NCBI GenBank assembly: GCA_964590645.1
Contig: CAZPYJ010000010.1
Coordinates: forward strand, 52,329-116,328
Origin: JAGNHN01 sp964590645
Lineage (GTDB): Bacteria > Bacteroidota > Bacteroidia > Bacteroidales > JAGNHN01
Direction: 5' to 3'
Length of the DNA stretch: 64,000 nucleotides
The notes beneath the pieces are model-generated. The model saw nothing but the letters and a program-made list of their open reading frames with translations, was not told the DNA's origin and ran no database searches. Below are positions 35,848 through 46,300 of the stretch, one piece after another. A program made the translations under genes and the position numbers. The stretch's first letter is position 1; every line of letters begins with the position of its first letter.

Positions 35848-37137
35848 ATGGAGCTGCACGCGCAACATATTCCCCTTGCTGAAGTACTTCGGCCGGAAAA
35901 GCTGGAAGACTATCTAGGACAGGAACACCTTACCGCAGAGGATGCCATTTTATCCCGGGCTATCGCTGCCGGAAAGATCCCTTCGATGATTCTCTGGGGG
36001 CCGCCGGGAACCGGAAAGACCACGCTGGCAAGGATTATTGCAAAAGAAATGGGCCTGCCCTTCTTTACCCTCAGCGCCATCAGCTCCGGGGTGAAGGAAG
36101 TCAGACAGGTAATACAGGAAGCCCGGGAAGCCGGCGGAGGAACCATACTGTTTATCGATGAGATCCACCGTTTCAGCAAATCGCAGCAAGACTCACTGCT
36201 GGGTGCGGCGGAAGACGGCACTTTGACCCTCATCGGGGCCACCACAGAAAACCCCAGCTTCGAGGTGATCTCCCCTCTCCTCTCCCGCTGCCAGGTGTAT
36301 ATCCTGAAATCCTTACAGGAAGATGACTTGCGCTTGCTGCTGGAAAAGGGACGCAGGAAAATGGAAGCCATTACAGGCAAAACTATCAGGATCAGTGAAG
36401 AGAATGCCCTCTTGCGTATTTCCGGCGGGGATGCCCGAAAACTCTACAATGCCCTGGAACTGGTGGCTGGCACCCTGGCAGCCAAGGCAAAGGATATTAT
36501 CGAAATCACTGATAAGATCACCCTGGAAATCGTGCAGCAAAATCTTGCCCTCTACGACAAAGGGGGGGAGATGCACTACGATGTGATCAGCGCCTTCATT
36601 AAATGCATACGTGGCAGTGATCCGGATGCGGCGGTTTACTGGCTGGCTCGGATGGTGGAAGGCGGAGAGGATGTGCGTTTCATTGCCCGCCGTATGCTCA
36701 TCCTTGCCGCCGAAGATATTGGACTGGCTAATCCCAATGCCCTGCTGCTGGCCCAGGCCTGCTTCGATGCCGTGAATGTGATCGGATGGCCGGAAAGCCG
36801 GATCATTCTCTCCGAAACGGTAATCTATCTGGCGACTTCACCAAAGAGCAATTCTGCCTATATGGCCATCAAAAGTGCCCAATCCGAGGTTCGGAAAAGC
36901 GGCGACCTGCCGGTTCCGCTGCATCTCAGAAATGCCCCTACAAAATTGATGGAAGAGACCGGATATGGAAAAGGCTATAAGTATGCCCACGATTTCCAGG
37001 GCAATTTCACCCGACAAGACTATCTGCCGCAGAGCATAAGGCAAAGAAAATTCTATGAACCGGGAGATAATCCCCGTGAAGAGGAGATTAAAAAACACCT
37101 GCACCGACTTTGGGATTCCGGCAAGAAAAAACAGTAA
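35848..37137 (+). CDS. rarA: replication-associated recombination protein A (AAA+ ATPase)
   Basis: 429 aa. Related to clamp-loader ATPases; acts at stalled forks. Opens PLAEVLRPEKLEDYLGQEHL, Walker A GPPGTGKTT (from G51), Walker B FIDEIHRFSKSQQD, sensor GATTENPSFEV, and the C-terminal tetramerisation part with YDVISAFIKCIRGSDPDAA and LHLRNAPTKLM. Length normal. Transcribed alone. Confidence 0.96.
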   Translation: MELHAQHIPLAEVLRPEKLEDYLGQEHLTAEDAILSRAIAAGKIPSMILWGPPGTGKTTLARIIAKEMGLPFFTLSAISSGVKEVRQVIQEAREAGGGTILFIDEIHRFSKSQQDSLLGAAEDGTLTLIGATTENPSFEVISPLLSRCQVYILKSLQEDDLRLLLEKGRRKMEAITGKTIRISEENALLRISGGDARKLYNALELVAGTLAAKAKDIIEITDKITLEIVQQNLALYDKGGEMHYDVISAFIKCIRGSDPDAAVYWLARMVEGGEDVRFIARRMLILAAEDIGLANPNALLLAQACFDAVNVIGWPESRIILSETVIYLATSPKSNSAYMAIKSAQSEVRKSGDLPVPLHLRNAPTKLMEETGYGKGYKYAHDFQGNFTRQDYLPQSIRQRKFYEPGDNPREEEIKKHLHRLWDSGKKKQ

Positions 37138-37158
37138 ACCCGGTTCCGCTCTCCTTCT

Positions 37159-37203
37159 CCTGTCCCTGTCCCTGTCACTGTCCCTGTCCTTATCCCTATC
37201 CCT
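37159..37203 (+). repeat. 6-bp microsatellite (CCTGTC-type)
   Basis: About seven imperfect copies of a CCTGTC hexamer just after the rarA stop. The remaining part of 37138-37460 is the upstream region of the glucan operon: an inverted TGCCT/AGGCA pair at 37236-37240 and 37258-37262 and the promoter below. Confidence 0.6.
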
Positions 37204-37386
37204 CTGATCACAAAACTTCCTTCTCATCCAGCAAATGCCTATATATATTGTATGTACAGGCAAATCTCATTTCTTGCAAAGCCAGACAATCTCTTTTCCA
37301 GGCAAAACACTGGCATCCAACGAATAAGCGGAAAAGCGTCCTAACATATCTGGCTTAAAATACGCCCTGTATATGCTATGTATATA

Positions 37387-37416
37387 TTGCGTTTGATATA
37401 AAGCCATTTATATTAG
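37387..37416 (+). promoter_or_regulatory. candidate promoter of the glucan operon
   Basis: TTG (37387-37389), 19 bp, then TATATTAG (37409-37416), one mismatch from TAnnTTTG. The first ATG of the operon is at 37461, giving a leader of about 40 nt. Confidence 0.5.
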
Positions 37417-37460
37417 TCCTGTTTTTCAAGCCCTTGGAGTTCCATTAACACATAATACAG

Positions 37461-40400
37461 ATGATGAGAATATGTACACTTTTGATCGTGGCGATCAGCT
37501 TTTCGGCATCGGTGTTTGCACAGGCTGATAAGGTCGAGCTAAGCAAAAAAGCCGATGGCTGGAGACTCCTGGTCAACCAACAGGCCTTGATGGTCAACGG
37601 TATGAACTGGGACTATTTCCCCATCGGAACAAATTATGCCTATAGCCTTTGGAATGAGTCGGATGCATTCATCAAACAAGCCCTCGACAATGAGATGAGC
37701 CTGCTGAAGAATATGGGTGTCAACACCATTCGGGTATATACCGGCATACAGCCAAAGTGGATACAATATATATACGAAACCTACGGCATCTATACTATGC
37801 TGAACCATTCTTTTGGCAGGTATGGAGTTACCGTGGATGGGACCAGCATCGCCCATACAGAGTATGATGATCCCAGGATACAGAAATTTCTTTTGGAAGA
37901 AGTACGCAAACTGGCCGCAGAGTATAAGAACACCCCGGGTCTGCTCCTCTATCTGTTGGGCAATGAAAACAACTACGGATTATTCTGGGAAGGCGCTGAA
38001 ACAGAAAATATTCCGATGGAAGACAGAAAATCTACCCAGCGTGCCATTCATCTGTACAAGCTCTTTAATGAAGCAGCCGTGGTAATGAAATCCATCGACC
38101 CGGGCCATCCGGTTTCTATCTGCAACGGGGACTTGCTGTTTATGGACATTATCAAGGAGGAATGCAAGGATGTGGACATCCTGGGGATTAATGTGTACCG
38201 TGGCATCTCCTTTACCGATCTCTACGAACGGGCAGCCAGAGAATATGACAAACCCGTTTTGCTTACCGAGTTCGGATCGGATGCATACAATGCCGCCACC
38301 AATGAGGAGGATCAGAAATCGCAGGCTATCTACAACCTGGCAAACTGGATGGAGATTTACGAGAACGCTGCCGGTTTGGGGAAATGGGGCAATTCCATTG
38401 GGGGCTTCACCTTCCAGTTCAGTGATGGCTGGTGGAAGTACGACCAGGCAAGGAACCTGGATGTCCACGACAACCACGCATCCTGGGCCAATGGAGGTTA
38501 CCTCTTTGATTATGAAGAGGGCCAAAACAATATGAATGAAGAATGGTTCGGGGTGTGCGCCAAAGGGCCCACTAATGCCACGGGCTTCTATCCGCTTTAC
38601 CCGAGGGCAGCTTACTACGCACTTAAAGAAGCACATAAGCTTAATCCATATGCCCCCGGAACGAGCCTCTCTTCCATACAGCAGCACTTTGCCGGCATAC
38701 AGGTGGTGGAAGCTTTCCTGCAGGCAAGGGGTGACAAGGCCGCCCTGGAAGGCGAAAGACTTAAAAAAGTAAGTCTGAGTCGCTTGAGTGCGCAGTTCAC
38801 AACATTCAATACGGGAGGCAGCCTGATCAGTACCCCTGACGACCCGGTGGACGGGAGCAATACCTACCCTGATCAGCTGGGCTTCGATCATATGCAGTCC
38901 TTCTTTATCGGTGTGGCAGCCAATCCCTCCCCTGAGTTCAGGGCCAATGTGGAAATAAATGTCCTGGGCAATGTGGCCAAAAATCCCATTGATGAGATTT
39001 TCTATGAGAACAGGGGCCGAAGTGTGCAGTTGAGCAGCGATCAGGGCGCCATCGGCATTGAATCCCTGAACCGGGTTCAGGTTTACAAAGCCAGTTACGA
39101 ATGGAACCATAAATGGTTCGATATGAAGGGATTTTACCGCACGGGGCACTATCATTGGGGCTATGAAGGAGATTTCTTCGGATTATACCCCGAGGCAAAC
39201 TACGGTCCCCAGATTGATCTCTACAACGGGATCGCTCCTTTTGGATTCGAGCTTGAAGGCGCCCGTCAGTTTAAAGATATCAAAATTGCTTTCGGCCCGC
39301 AGCTATGGTGGGGTGCCAACCCGGCAGTGTTGCTGAAGTACAGCAGGGAGATCGCGAAGATCGGCTTCACCGCCGTCCTCCACGAAGACCTGGATCAGTT
39401 GGGCAATACGGAAAGTTCCTTTGCCATTCCACAGCCCAAAACCCGACGTTTCTCCCTGCATTTGCAGCGGGAGTTCGGAAAGATGGGGATAGAGCTGGGT
39501 GGCCTGTGGGCCGGAGCCCCTTTGAAAGACAGGGAGTTCCAGCTGGTGCGGGGCGAAGAAGGAAATTATGAAGTATTTAAAGATGTGATCCGATCGGAAG
39601 ACAATTTCGGTGGAAAGATCAAGCTGACCTACACAGGTGGACGCTTCAACTGGTACGCCCAGTCTTCTGCTCAGGGCCTGGTGGCCCAGGGAGGTGCAGA
39701 CCAGACAAAGACCTTTACAGGATGGAGACTCAAAGATAGCGGAAGTGGAAACCAATACAACTTCCTTTCAGGATTCACCTATCTTGTCGGTAAGCTACAG
39801 GTCGCCCCCAATTTCCTCTGGCAGCAACCCATCGAAGGCCCTATCCCCTCCGATGTACCTGCGCCCGGCAGACCGCGGAATATTCTGGAGGATCCCTTTG
39901 TTGTCAGGGCCAACCGCGAGCAGCTTGCCGGGGAAATCCTCTTCACCTATGACCCCACTCCCGGTACCTGGATGTACGATTGGGACAATGACCGCTCAGA
40001 GGATGCGCATTTTGCAGTCAGTGCCGGTTTTGTTTTCCGCCATATGCCTACCACGCAGGATGCCGCAATTGGAATCCTGCCAGATGGAAGAACTACTTTC
40101 GCTTTTCCCGGAGCTCCTCCGGCAGCCGACCTGTGGGAAATCAACACCCGCATCGTTTCAAAGCTGAATAAGGACTTCGGTTTCATCGCCAACCTTTATG
40201 CCGGGGATGCCCAGGCCAATGGCAGCGACGATCGGACCATCCAACGCATTGGGGCGGATTTCCGCTTGATATACAGAACACTGAAGGTGATGTCCTTTGT
40301 CAGGTTCAATGATTGGGGACCTTATGATTTTCACCGGGATTACAATCTGACCTACCCTTTGCAGCTGATGGCTGACATTTCGACTTCCTTTATGCGCCCC

Positions 40401-40598
40401 GACTGGATTGAGCTGCCGGCGACCAGCATTGGGATCCGGGCCAATTACCGTACCCTCGACAAATTCTCCCCACGATATGCCCCTACCTATGTACCCGATG
40501 CATCGGGTACCCTGGTGCCCGATCCCGATGCCATTGGATTTGACAATGGCAATGAGTGGGAAATCAGAACATACGTCATCATTAACATTGGTAAATAA
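37461..40598 (+). CDS. exported TIM-barrel glycosidase fused to a probable outer-membrane beta-barrel
   Basis: 1,045 aa. Signal peptide ICTLLIVAISFSASVFAQA. Residues 25-420 form a clan GH-A-like (GH2/GH5/GH72-like) catalytic domain: VNGMNWDYFPIGTNY, NMGVNTIRVYTG, acid/base LLGNENN (E169), nucleophile LLTEFGSD (E270). From about 470 the composition changes to alternating aromatic/polar strands (YEWNHKWFDMKGFYRTG, RFNWYAQSS, FGFIANLYAG), no catalytic motif, and a final strand EIRTYVIINIGK, as in outer-membrane barrels. The chain has no SusC or SusD partner in the operon, so the barrel may itself be the glucan porin. First gene of the operon, 12 bp before the next. The barrel call rests on sequence pattern only. 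Confidence 0.7.
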   Translation: MMRICTLLIVAISFSASVFAQADKVELSKKADGWRLLVNQQALMVNGMNWDYFPIGTNYAYSLWNESDAFIKQALDNEMSLLKNMGVNTIRVYTGIQPKWIQYIYETYGIYTMLNHSFGRYGVTVDGTSIAHTEYDDPRIQKFLLEEVRKLAAEYKNTPGLLLYLLGNENNYGLFWEGAETENIPMEDRKSTQRAIHLYKLFNEAAVVMKSIDPGHPVSICNGDLLFMDIIKEECKDVDILGINVYRGISFTDLYERAAREYDKPVLLTEFGSDAYNAATNEEDQKSQAIYNLANWMEIYENAAGLGKWGNSIGGFTFQFSDGWWKYDQARNLDVHDNHASWANGGYLFDYEEGQNNMNEEWFGVCAKGPTNATGFYPLYPRAAYYALKEAHKLNPYAPGTSLSSIQQHFAGIQVVEAFLQARGDKAALEGERLKKVSLSRLSAQFTTFNTGGSLISTPDDPVDGSNTYPDQLGFDHMQSFFIGVAANPSPEFRANVEINVLGNVAKNPIDEIFYENRGRSVQLSSDQGAIGIESLNRVQVYKASYEWNHKWFDMKGFYRTGHYHWGYEGDFFGLYPEANYGPQIDLYNGIAPFGFELEGARQFKDIKIAFGPQLWWGANPAVLLKYSREIAKIGFTAVLHEDLDQLGNTESSFAIPQPKTRRFSLHLQREFGKMGIELGGLWAGAPLKDREFQLVRGEEGNYEVFKDVIRSEDNFGGKIKLTYTGGRFNWYAQSSAQGLVAQGGADQTKTFTGWRLKDSGSGNQYNFLSGFTYLVGKLQVAPNFLWQQPIEGPIPSDVPAPGRPRNILEDPFVVRANREQLAGEILFTYDPTPGTWMYDWDNDRSEDAHFAVSAGFVFRHMPTTQDAAIGILPDGRTTFAFPGAPPAADLWEINTRIVSKLNKDFGFIANLYAGDAQANGSDDRTIQRIGADFRLIYRTLKVMSFVRFNDWGPYDFHRDYNLTYPLQLMADISTSFMRPDWIELPATSIGIRANYRTLDKFSPRYAPTYVPDASGTLVPDPDAIGFDNGNEWEIRTYVIINIGK

Positions 40599-40610
40599 AA
40601 CCTCTCAACG

Positions 40611-42464
40611 ATGAATAAGCAGCATATACCCTTTGCCTCCGCTCTCTTCCTTGCCTTGGTTGTCATCCTTTTTCCGGCTTGCGAGCGTGACCTGGAAGAC
40701 CTCGAACCTGTTAGCTATCCTGCAAATCCATACGTGTTTATCGACGGATTCAGTGCCGGATTGAACTATGCCGCCTTCGGGGGTTCCGTGCCAACCGCTT
40801 TCGATGTGGATAATAATGAAACCTATAATAATTCCGCTGCATCGATGCGATTTGATGTCCCCGATGCAGGAGACCCGAGAGGCGCTTACGCCGGTGGAGT
40901 ATTTTTTACGGAAGGTGCCCGGGACTTATCCTCCTACAATGCCATCACTTTCTGGGCTAAAGCCAGCCGCTCAGCCCAAATAGACCTGGTTGGATTTGGC
41001 AATGACCTGGGGGCCAATAAATACCAGGCCTCCATTTCGAATCTGGGCGTCAATACCGCCTGGAAAAAATATATTATCCCCATCCCTGATCCATCCAGGC
41101 TTTCCGCAGAACGTGGGATGTTTTTCTATTCAGAAGGACCCGATGAAAACGGAGGCTATACATTCTGGATTGATGAAGTGCAGTTTGAAAACTTGGGCAC
41201 CATCGCCCATCCTCAATTCGCCATTTTGAGCGGAGAAGACCAGGAGGAGATATCCTTTATCGGTGTCAACAAAAACATTGGGGGGCTCACCGCCATTTTC
41301 AACCTTCCCTCAGGCATTGATCAGGAGGTTAATACTGCGGCAGCTTATTTTTCCTTCCAGACTTCCAATCCGGGCATTGCGACGGTGGATGAATTCGGGA
41401 AGGTAAGCGTGGTAGGCGGGCCCGGCGAGGCGGTCATCACAGCCGCTATGGGAGAGCTGCCGGCAGAAGGCTCTCTGACCATCCAGTCGGCAGGCATCTT
41501 TGAACCTGCACCCCTGCCGGCACAGGATCCCGCCAATGTTATTTCCCTCTTCAGCGATGCCTACCCTAATGTTCCTGTGGATTATTACAATGGGTATTGG
41601 GCACCCTATCAGACCACCTTATCCGCAGATTTTGAAGTGAATGGAGATCACATCCTGCATTATACCAATTTCAATTTTGTGGGTATTGAGTTCAGCTCTC
41701 CCACCATCGATGCCAGTTCGATGACACATTTGCACCTTGATATATTCCTGCCGAATGCCCTGTCAGGAGATGCCCAGTTCAAGATTGAAGTGCTCGATCA
41801 GGCTTCGGGGACTACCGGTGCACATACCATCGGGATTCCGGTCAGCCAGTCGAATCAATGGATCAGCTTCGATATTCCTTTTGCCAGTTTCGCCGGACTT
41901 ACAGGAAGAACAAGCCTTTTTCAGATCATCTTTTCAGATGTTCTGGGAAACATTTCAAGCTTTTATGCCGACAACCTCTTCTTCTATAATGATGGGGCTT
42001 CTCCGGCTCAGCCCACCAGCCCGGCACCTGTTCCCGGACATAGTGCGGCCAATGTTGTGGCGGTGTACAGCGACGCCTATTCTGTCATCCCCGGCACAGA
42101 TCTGAACCCAAACTGGGGACAGGCCACGGCCTATTCTCAGATTCAGATTCAGGGTAACAATACCATTAAATACGCCAACCTTAATTACCAGGGCATCCAA
42201 CTTGGCAGCAGCCAGGATGTTTCTGCGATGGAATATCTGCACCTGGACTTCTGGTCTTCCAATTCCACGATGCTCAAGGTATTCCTGATCAGTACCGGTC
42301 CGGTGGAGCAGCAGTTTACCCTGAATGTCCCGACAACAGGCTGGACCAGTCTCGACATTCCCCTCTCGTCTTTTGCCCCGGTTGACCTCACAGATGTCAT
42401 TCAACTGAAATTTGAAGGCAATGGGGATATTTTCCTGGACAATCTCTATTTCCGTAAGAACTAA
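40611..42464 (+). CDS. modular surface lipoprotein with carbohydrate-binding-like domains
   Basis: 617 aa. Lipoprotein signal with Cys in LFPACERD (about residue 24). A CBM-like beta-sandwich (about 40-210, ending FWIDEVQFENLG) is followed by a BIG2-like domain (TSNPGIATVDEFGKVSVVG, about 215-300) and two related ~150-aa modules (320-465 and 480-617), each with (V/I)(I/V)(S/A)(L/V)(F/Y)SDAY ... HLHLD/YLHLDFW ... and FYADNLFFY / FLDNLYF. The last module recurs in the protein at 53092. No catalytic residues are seen. It is a likely glucan-binding protein, filling the place of SusD/E/F in other Bacteroidota operons. Confidence 0.7.
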   Translation: MNKQHIPFASALFLALVVILFPACERDLEDLEPVSYPANPYVFIDGFSAGLNYAAFGGSVPTAFDVDNNETYNNSAASMRFDVPDAGDPRGAYAGGVFFTEGARDLSSYNAITFWAKASRSAQIDLVGFGNDLGANKYQASISNLGVNTAWKKYIIPIPDPSRLSAERGMFFYSEGPDENGGYTFWIDEVQFENLGTIAHPQFAILSGEDQEEISFIGVNKNIGGLTAIFNLPSGIDQEVNTAAAYFSFQTSNPGIATVDEFGKVSVVGGPGEAVITAAMGELPAEGSLTIQSAGIFEPAPLPAQDPANVISLFSDAYPNVPVDYYNGYWAPYQTTLSADFEVNGDHILHYTNFNFVGIEFSSPTIDASSMTHLHLDIFLPNALSGDAQFKIEVLDQASGTTGAHTIGIPVSQSNQWISFDIPFASFAGLTGRTSLFQIIFSDVLGNISSFYADNLFFYNDGASPAQPTSPAPVPGHSAANVVAVYSDAYSVIPGTDLNPNWGQATAYSQIQIQGNNTIKYANLNYQGIQLGSSQDVSAMEYLHLDFWSSNSTMLKVFLISTGPVEQQFTLNVPTTGWTSLDIPLSSFAPVDLTDVIQLKFEGNGDIFLDNLYFRKN

Positions 42465-42491
42465 TTCCACAACGCATAAATATTCAAGCAA

Positions 42492-43325
42492 ATGGCAGCA
42501 ATAAGCATCAAACATCGCAGCATCCTCCTCATCCTTCTTTTGCTTTTGATCATCCCCTTTTCCGGGTGCGAGCGGGATGATTTTCAGAAATTGGATGAGC
42601 GTAACTGGACCCTGGTATGGAGTGACGAATTTACCGGTCCGGCCGGTACTTTGCCTGACACCGCCAAGTGGATGATGGAACTCGGGAATGGACAAGATGG
42701 TTGGGGGAACCAGGAACTCCAATATTACACCAACAAAGCAGAAAATGTATCCCTGGATGGGGATGGAAACCTGGTCATCACTGCCATACGCAGCGGGAAC
42801 AGCTATACCTCGGCCCGACTGAGCACACAAAATCTGTTTTCTCAGAAATACGGCAAGTTTGAAGCCCGCCTGATCACCCCTTACGGCCCGGGATTATGGC
42901 CGGCTTTCTGGATGCTGGGCTCCAATATCGAATCCACACCCTGGCCTCAATGCGGGGAAATTGATATTATGGAACTCAGAGGGCAGGAACCCCATATCAT
43001 TCACGGATCACTGCACGGCCCTGGATACTCCGGAGGCAATCCTGTTTCTAAAAGTTATGCGCTGAACAATGATCGTTTCGATGCCGATTACCACACCTAT
43101 GCGGTGGAATGGGACGACAGTCGCATCGATTTCTTCGTGGATGGCTACCTGTACCAGCGCGTGGAACGCAGTGAACTACCGGGAGAGTGGGTGTACGACC
43201 AGCCCTTCTTCCTATTGCTCAATGTAGCGGTTGGAGGGAATTATGTCGGATTCCCTACCACCCAAACCCCCTTCCCTCAAAAAATGATCGTGGATTATGT
43301 AAGGGTCTATCAGGAAGCGAATTAA
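42492..43325 (+). CDS. GH16 endo-beta-1,3-glucanase (laminarinase-type) lipoprotein
   Basis: 277 aa. Lipobox IPFSGCER (Cys about 27). One GH16 domain: WSDEFTGP, GNQELQYYT, the active site GEIDIMELRG with E156 (nucleophile), D158 and E161 (acid/base), WPAFWMLG and a C-terminal VDYVRVYQ strand. The ELRG following EIDIME and the WPAFW motif fit laminarinases. As a surface or periplasmic lipoprotein it would cut beta-1,3-glucan into oligosaccharides. 27 bp after the binding protein and 15 bp before the phosphorylase candidate. Confidence 0.92.
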   Translation: MAAISIKHRSILLILLLLLIIPFSGCERDDFQKLDERNWTLVWSDEFTGPAGTLPDTAKWMMELGNGQDGWGNQELQYYTNKAENVSLDGDGNLVITAIRSGNSYTSARLSTQNLFSQKYGKFEARLITPYGPGLWPAFWMLGSNIESTPWPQCGEIDIMELRGQEPHIIHGSLHGPGYSGGNPVSKSYALNNDRFDADYHTYAVEWDDSRIDFFVDGYLYQRVERSELPGEWVYDQPFFLLLNVAVGGNYVGFPTTQTPFPQKMIVDYVRVYQEAN

Positions 43326-43340
43326 ACAACATACTACACA

Positions 43341-46300
43341 ATGAGCGACATCTACCTTGGCGGTAATCAGGTCTTGCGAAAACAAGCTGAGATCAGCGGG
43401 CAGTTTGTGGAGATAGAAGGGGAAAAGTTTTATCAGATCAGGAATTACCATCTGATGCCCGACTTTCTCATCATCCTTGTCAGCGATTCCGACCATTGGA
43501 TGTACCTCTCCAGTACAGGATCCCTGGCAGCAGGACGAAAAAACCGTGACAATGCGCTCTTTCCATATTATACCGACGACAAGATCCACGATTATGAAGG
43601 AAAGACCGGCAGCAAAACCTATTTCCTGGTAAATAAAGAAGATAAGCGAAACCTTTGGGAACCCTTCAGCCCTGATGCGCTCCGGTTCTATGATGTGGAA
43701 CGAAACATCTACAAAAGCATTTACGGGAACAAGGTCATCTTTGAAGAGAAAAACCTGAGTCTGGGACTTTCCTTTCGCTATGGGTGGTACAATAGTGAAG
43801 CTTTTGGCTTTGTCAAAAGATCGAGCCTGGAGAATCTTTCCGACAGTCCTGTCAGCATACGCATCCTTGACGGGCTGAAGAACATCCTTCCCTACGGCCT
43901 GGGTTATGCTTTTCAAAATGAGTACAGCAATCTGGCCCGCGCCTACAAAATCAGCGAAAAAGCACCCGATACCACCCTGGGGCTCTTTATGCTGAGCGCC
44001 ATTCCTGTGGATCGGGCAGAACCCAGCGAGGCACTGTGTACCACCACGGTGTGGTCCTCAGGTTTCCGGGAGGATACCCGCATCCTGATTTCCGAAAAAC
44101 AAGTGGGATGCTTTCTCCAGGGAAAAGTGCTTACATCAGAGCACAGCATCCGGGCCCATCGGGGGGCGTACTTCATTCAGGCCGACATTGAACTGCAACG
44201 GATTGAAAAACGCCAGTGGCTCACCATCGCCGAGATCAATCAAAGCCACGCAAAGGTCATTAATCTGAACACCTTCATCCGCAACAACCCACAAGCTGAA
44301 AGTATCATTTTAACGGATATACAGTCCGGGACAAGCAAGTTGAAAAGAATGGTGGCCCTGTCCGACGGCTTCCAGATCAGCAATACAGAGATGTGTTCCG
44401 CACGCCATTATACGAACACCCTGTTCAACATAATGCGTGGAGGACTCTTTGTGCATCATTACCGCATCGACAGGGAGGATTTTTCAAGATATACCGCACA
44501 AATCAACCGCCTTTTGAGCAAGCAGTACGCGCAATGGCTTGCACAGCTGCCTTCTGTCATCGATTATGAACAATTACTTCAGCGTGCGGCGGAGACCAAA
44601 GACGCCGACCTCATCCGCATAGCCAGTGAATACCTTCCCCTCAGCTTCAGTCGCCGGCACGGAGACCCCAGCCGGCCCTGGAATCAGTTTTCCATCGAAA
44701 CAAAAAACGAGGATGGGAGCATCAAATACAGCTTCCAGGGGAACTGGCGCGACATCTTTCAGAATTGGGAAGCCTTATGTTATGCTTTCCCCTCCTACAT
44801 CGAAGGCATCATTGCCAAATTCGTGAACGCTTCCACCATTGATGGGTACAATCCATACCGCATCCGGCGCGAAGGCATAGACTGGGAAGTCCCTGATCCC
44901 AACGATCCCTGGGCCTACATTGGCTACTGGGGGGATCACCAGATCATCTACCTGCTCAGGTTTTTGGAACTCTCGAGCCGCTTTCATCCCGGGAAACTGG
45001 AAAAAATGCTGATAAGCCCGGTTTTTACTTACGCCAATGTGCCTTATCGCATCAAACCCTATGAGGAAATCCTGCGTAACCCAAAAGACACCGTTGCTTT
45101 TGACTTCGATCTTGACCGGCGCATCAGGACGGAAATGGCCTATCTGGGTGCAGACGCCTGTCTGTTGAAAGACAGCCGCAACACTGAGATTCTGAAAGTC
45201 AATCTGACAGAAAAATTGCTGGTTTCCCTCTTATCCAAGCTTTGCAACTTCATCCCCGAGGCTGGCATCTGGCTGAATACCCAAAGGCCTGAGTGGAACG
45301 ATGCCAATAATGCCCTGGTAGGAAATGGTGCCTCTATGGTAACCCTCTATTACCTGAGGCGCTTTGTTAAGTTCTGGCAGTCGGAGCTGAGCAGGCACAC
45401 CTTGAGCAATTTGGTTATCTCTGAAGAACTGGCCGCACTATTCGATGTCGTGCACCAATTCCTGAGCGACAATGTGGCAATGCTTTCCCATCGATTTTCA
45501 GATGCCGACCGGCTTCGCTTTGCAAACTTCCTGGGAAAAGCGCACGCGAAATACAGAAATGAGGTGTATCAGTATTCTTTCTCGGGAGAGAAAAGAATGC
45601 TTCAGCCAAAGGACCTGGAAGCCTTCCTTGGACTATGCCTTCAATACTTTGACCATTCCATCCGTGCCAACCGGCGTGAGGATGCCCTTTTCCACACCTA
45701 TAACCTGATTTCCATAAAGCCGGATGGTATCTCCATTCGCCATTTATATGAGATGCTGGAAGGCCAGGTTGCCATTTTGAGTGCAGAATTCCTTTCCGGA
45801 GAAGAGAGCCTTGCACTGCTGAACGCCCTCAAAAAAAGCAGGATGTTCCGGGAAGACCAGTATAGTTATATGCTTTACCCCGACAGGGTACTTCCGGGAT
45901 TTATGGAGAAGAATAAGATTCCGCCACACCTGGTGGAATCCTCAGCCCTTTTAAGGAAGCTCCTGGCTGATAAAAACCAGAGCATCATTGAGGAAGATAT
46001 CCTTGGGCAATACCATTTCAATGCACATTTCAGGAATGCCGAATTGCTGGATGCAGCGCTGGCAGAGCTGAGGGTTGGGACATACAGCCATTTGGTAGAA
46101 TCAGAGAAGGATAAGATCCTGGCCATTTATGAGGAGGTGTTTGACCACAAATCTTTCACAGGCCGATCCGGTACTTTTTTCGGCTACGAAGGATTGGGGT
46201 CCATTTACTGGCATATGGTCTCCAAATTAATGCTGGCTGCGCAGGAGTGTTTTTTCTCTGCCCTGGATGCAGGAGCCGGTGCAGAAATATCAGGGGAACT

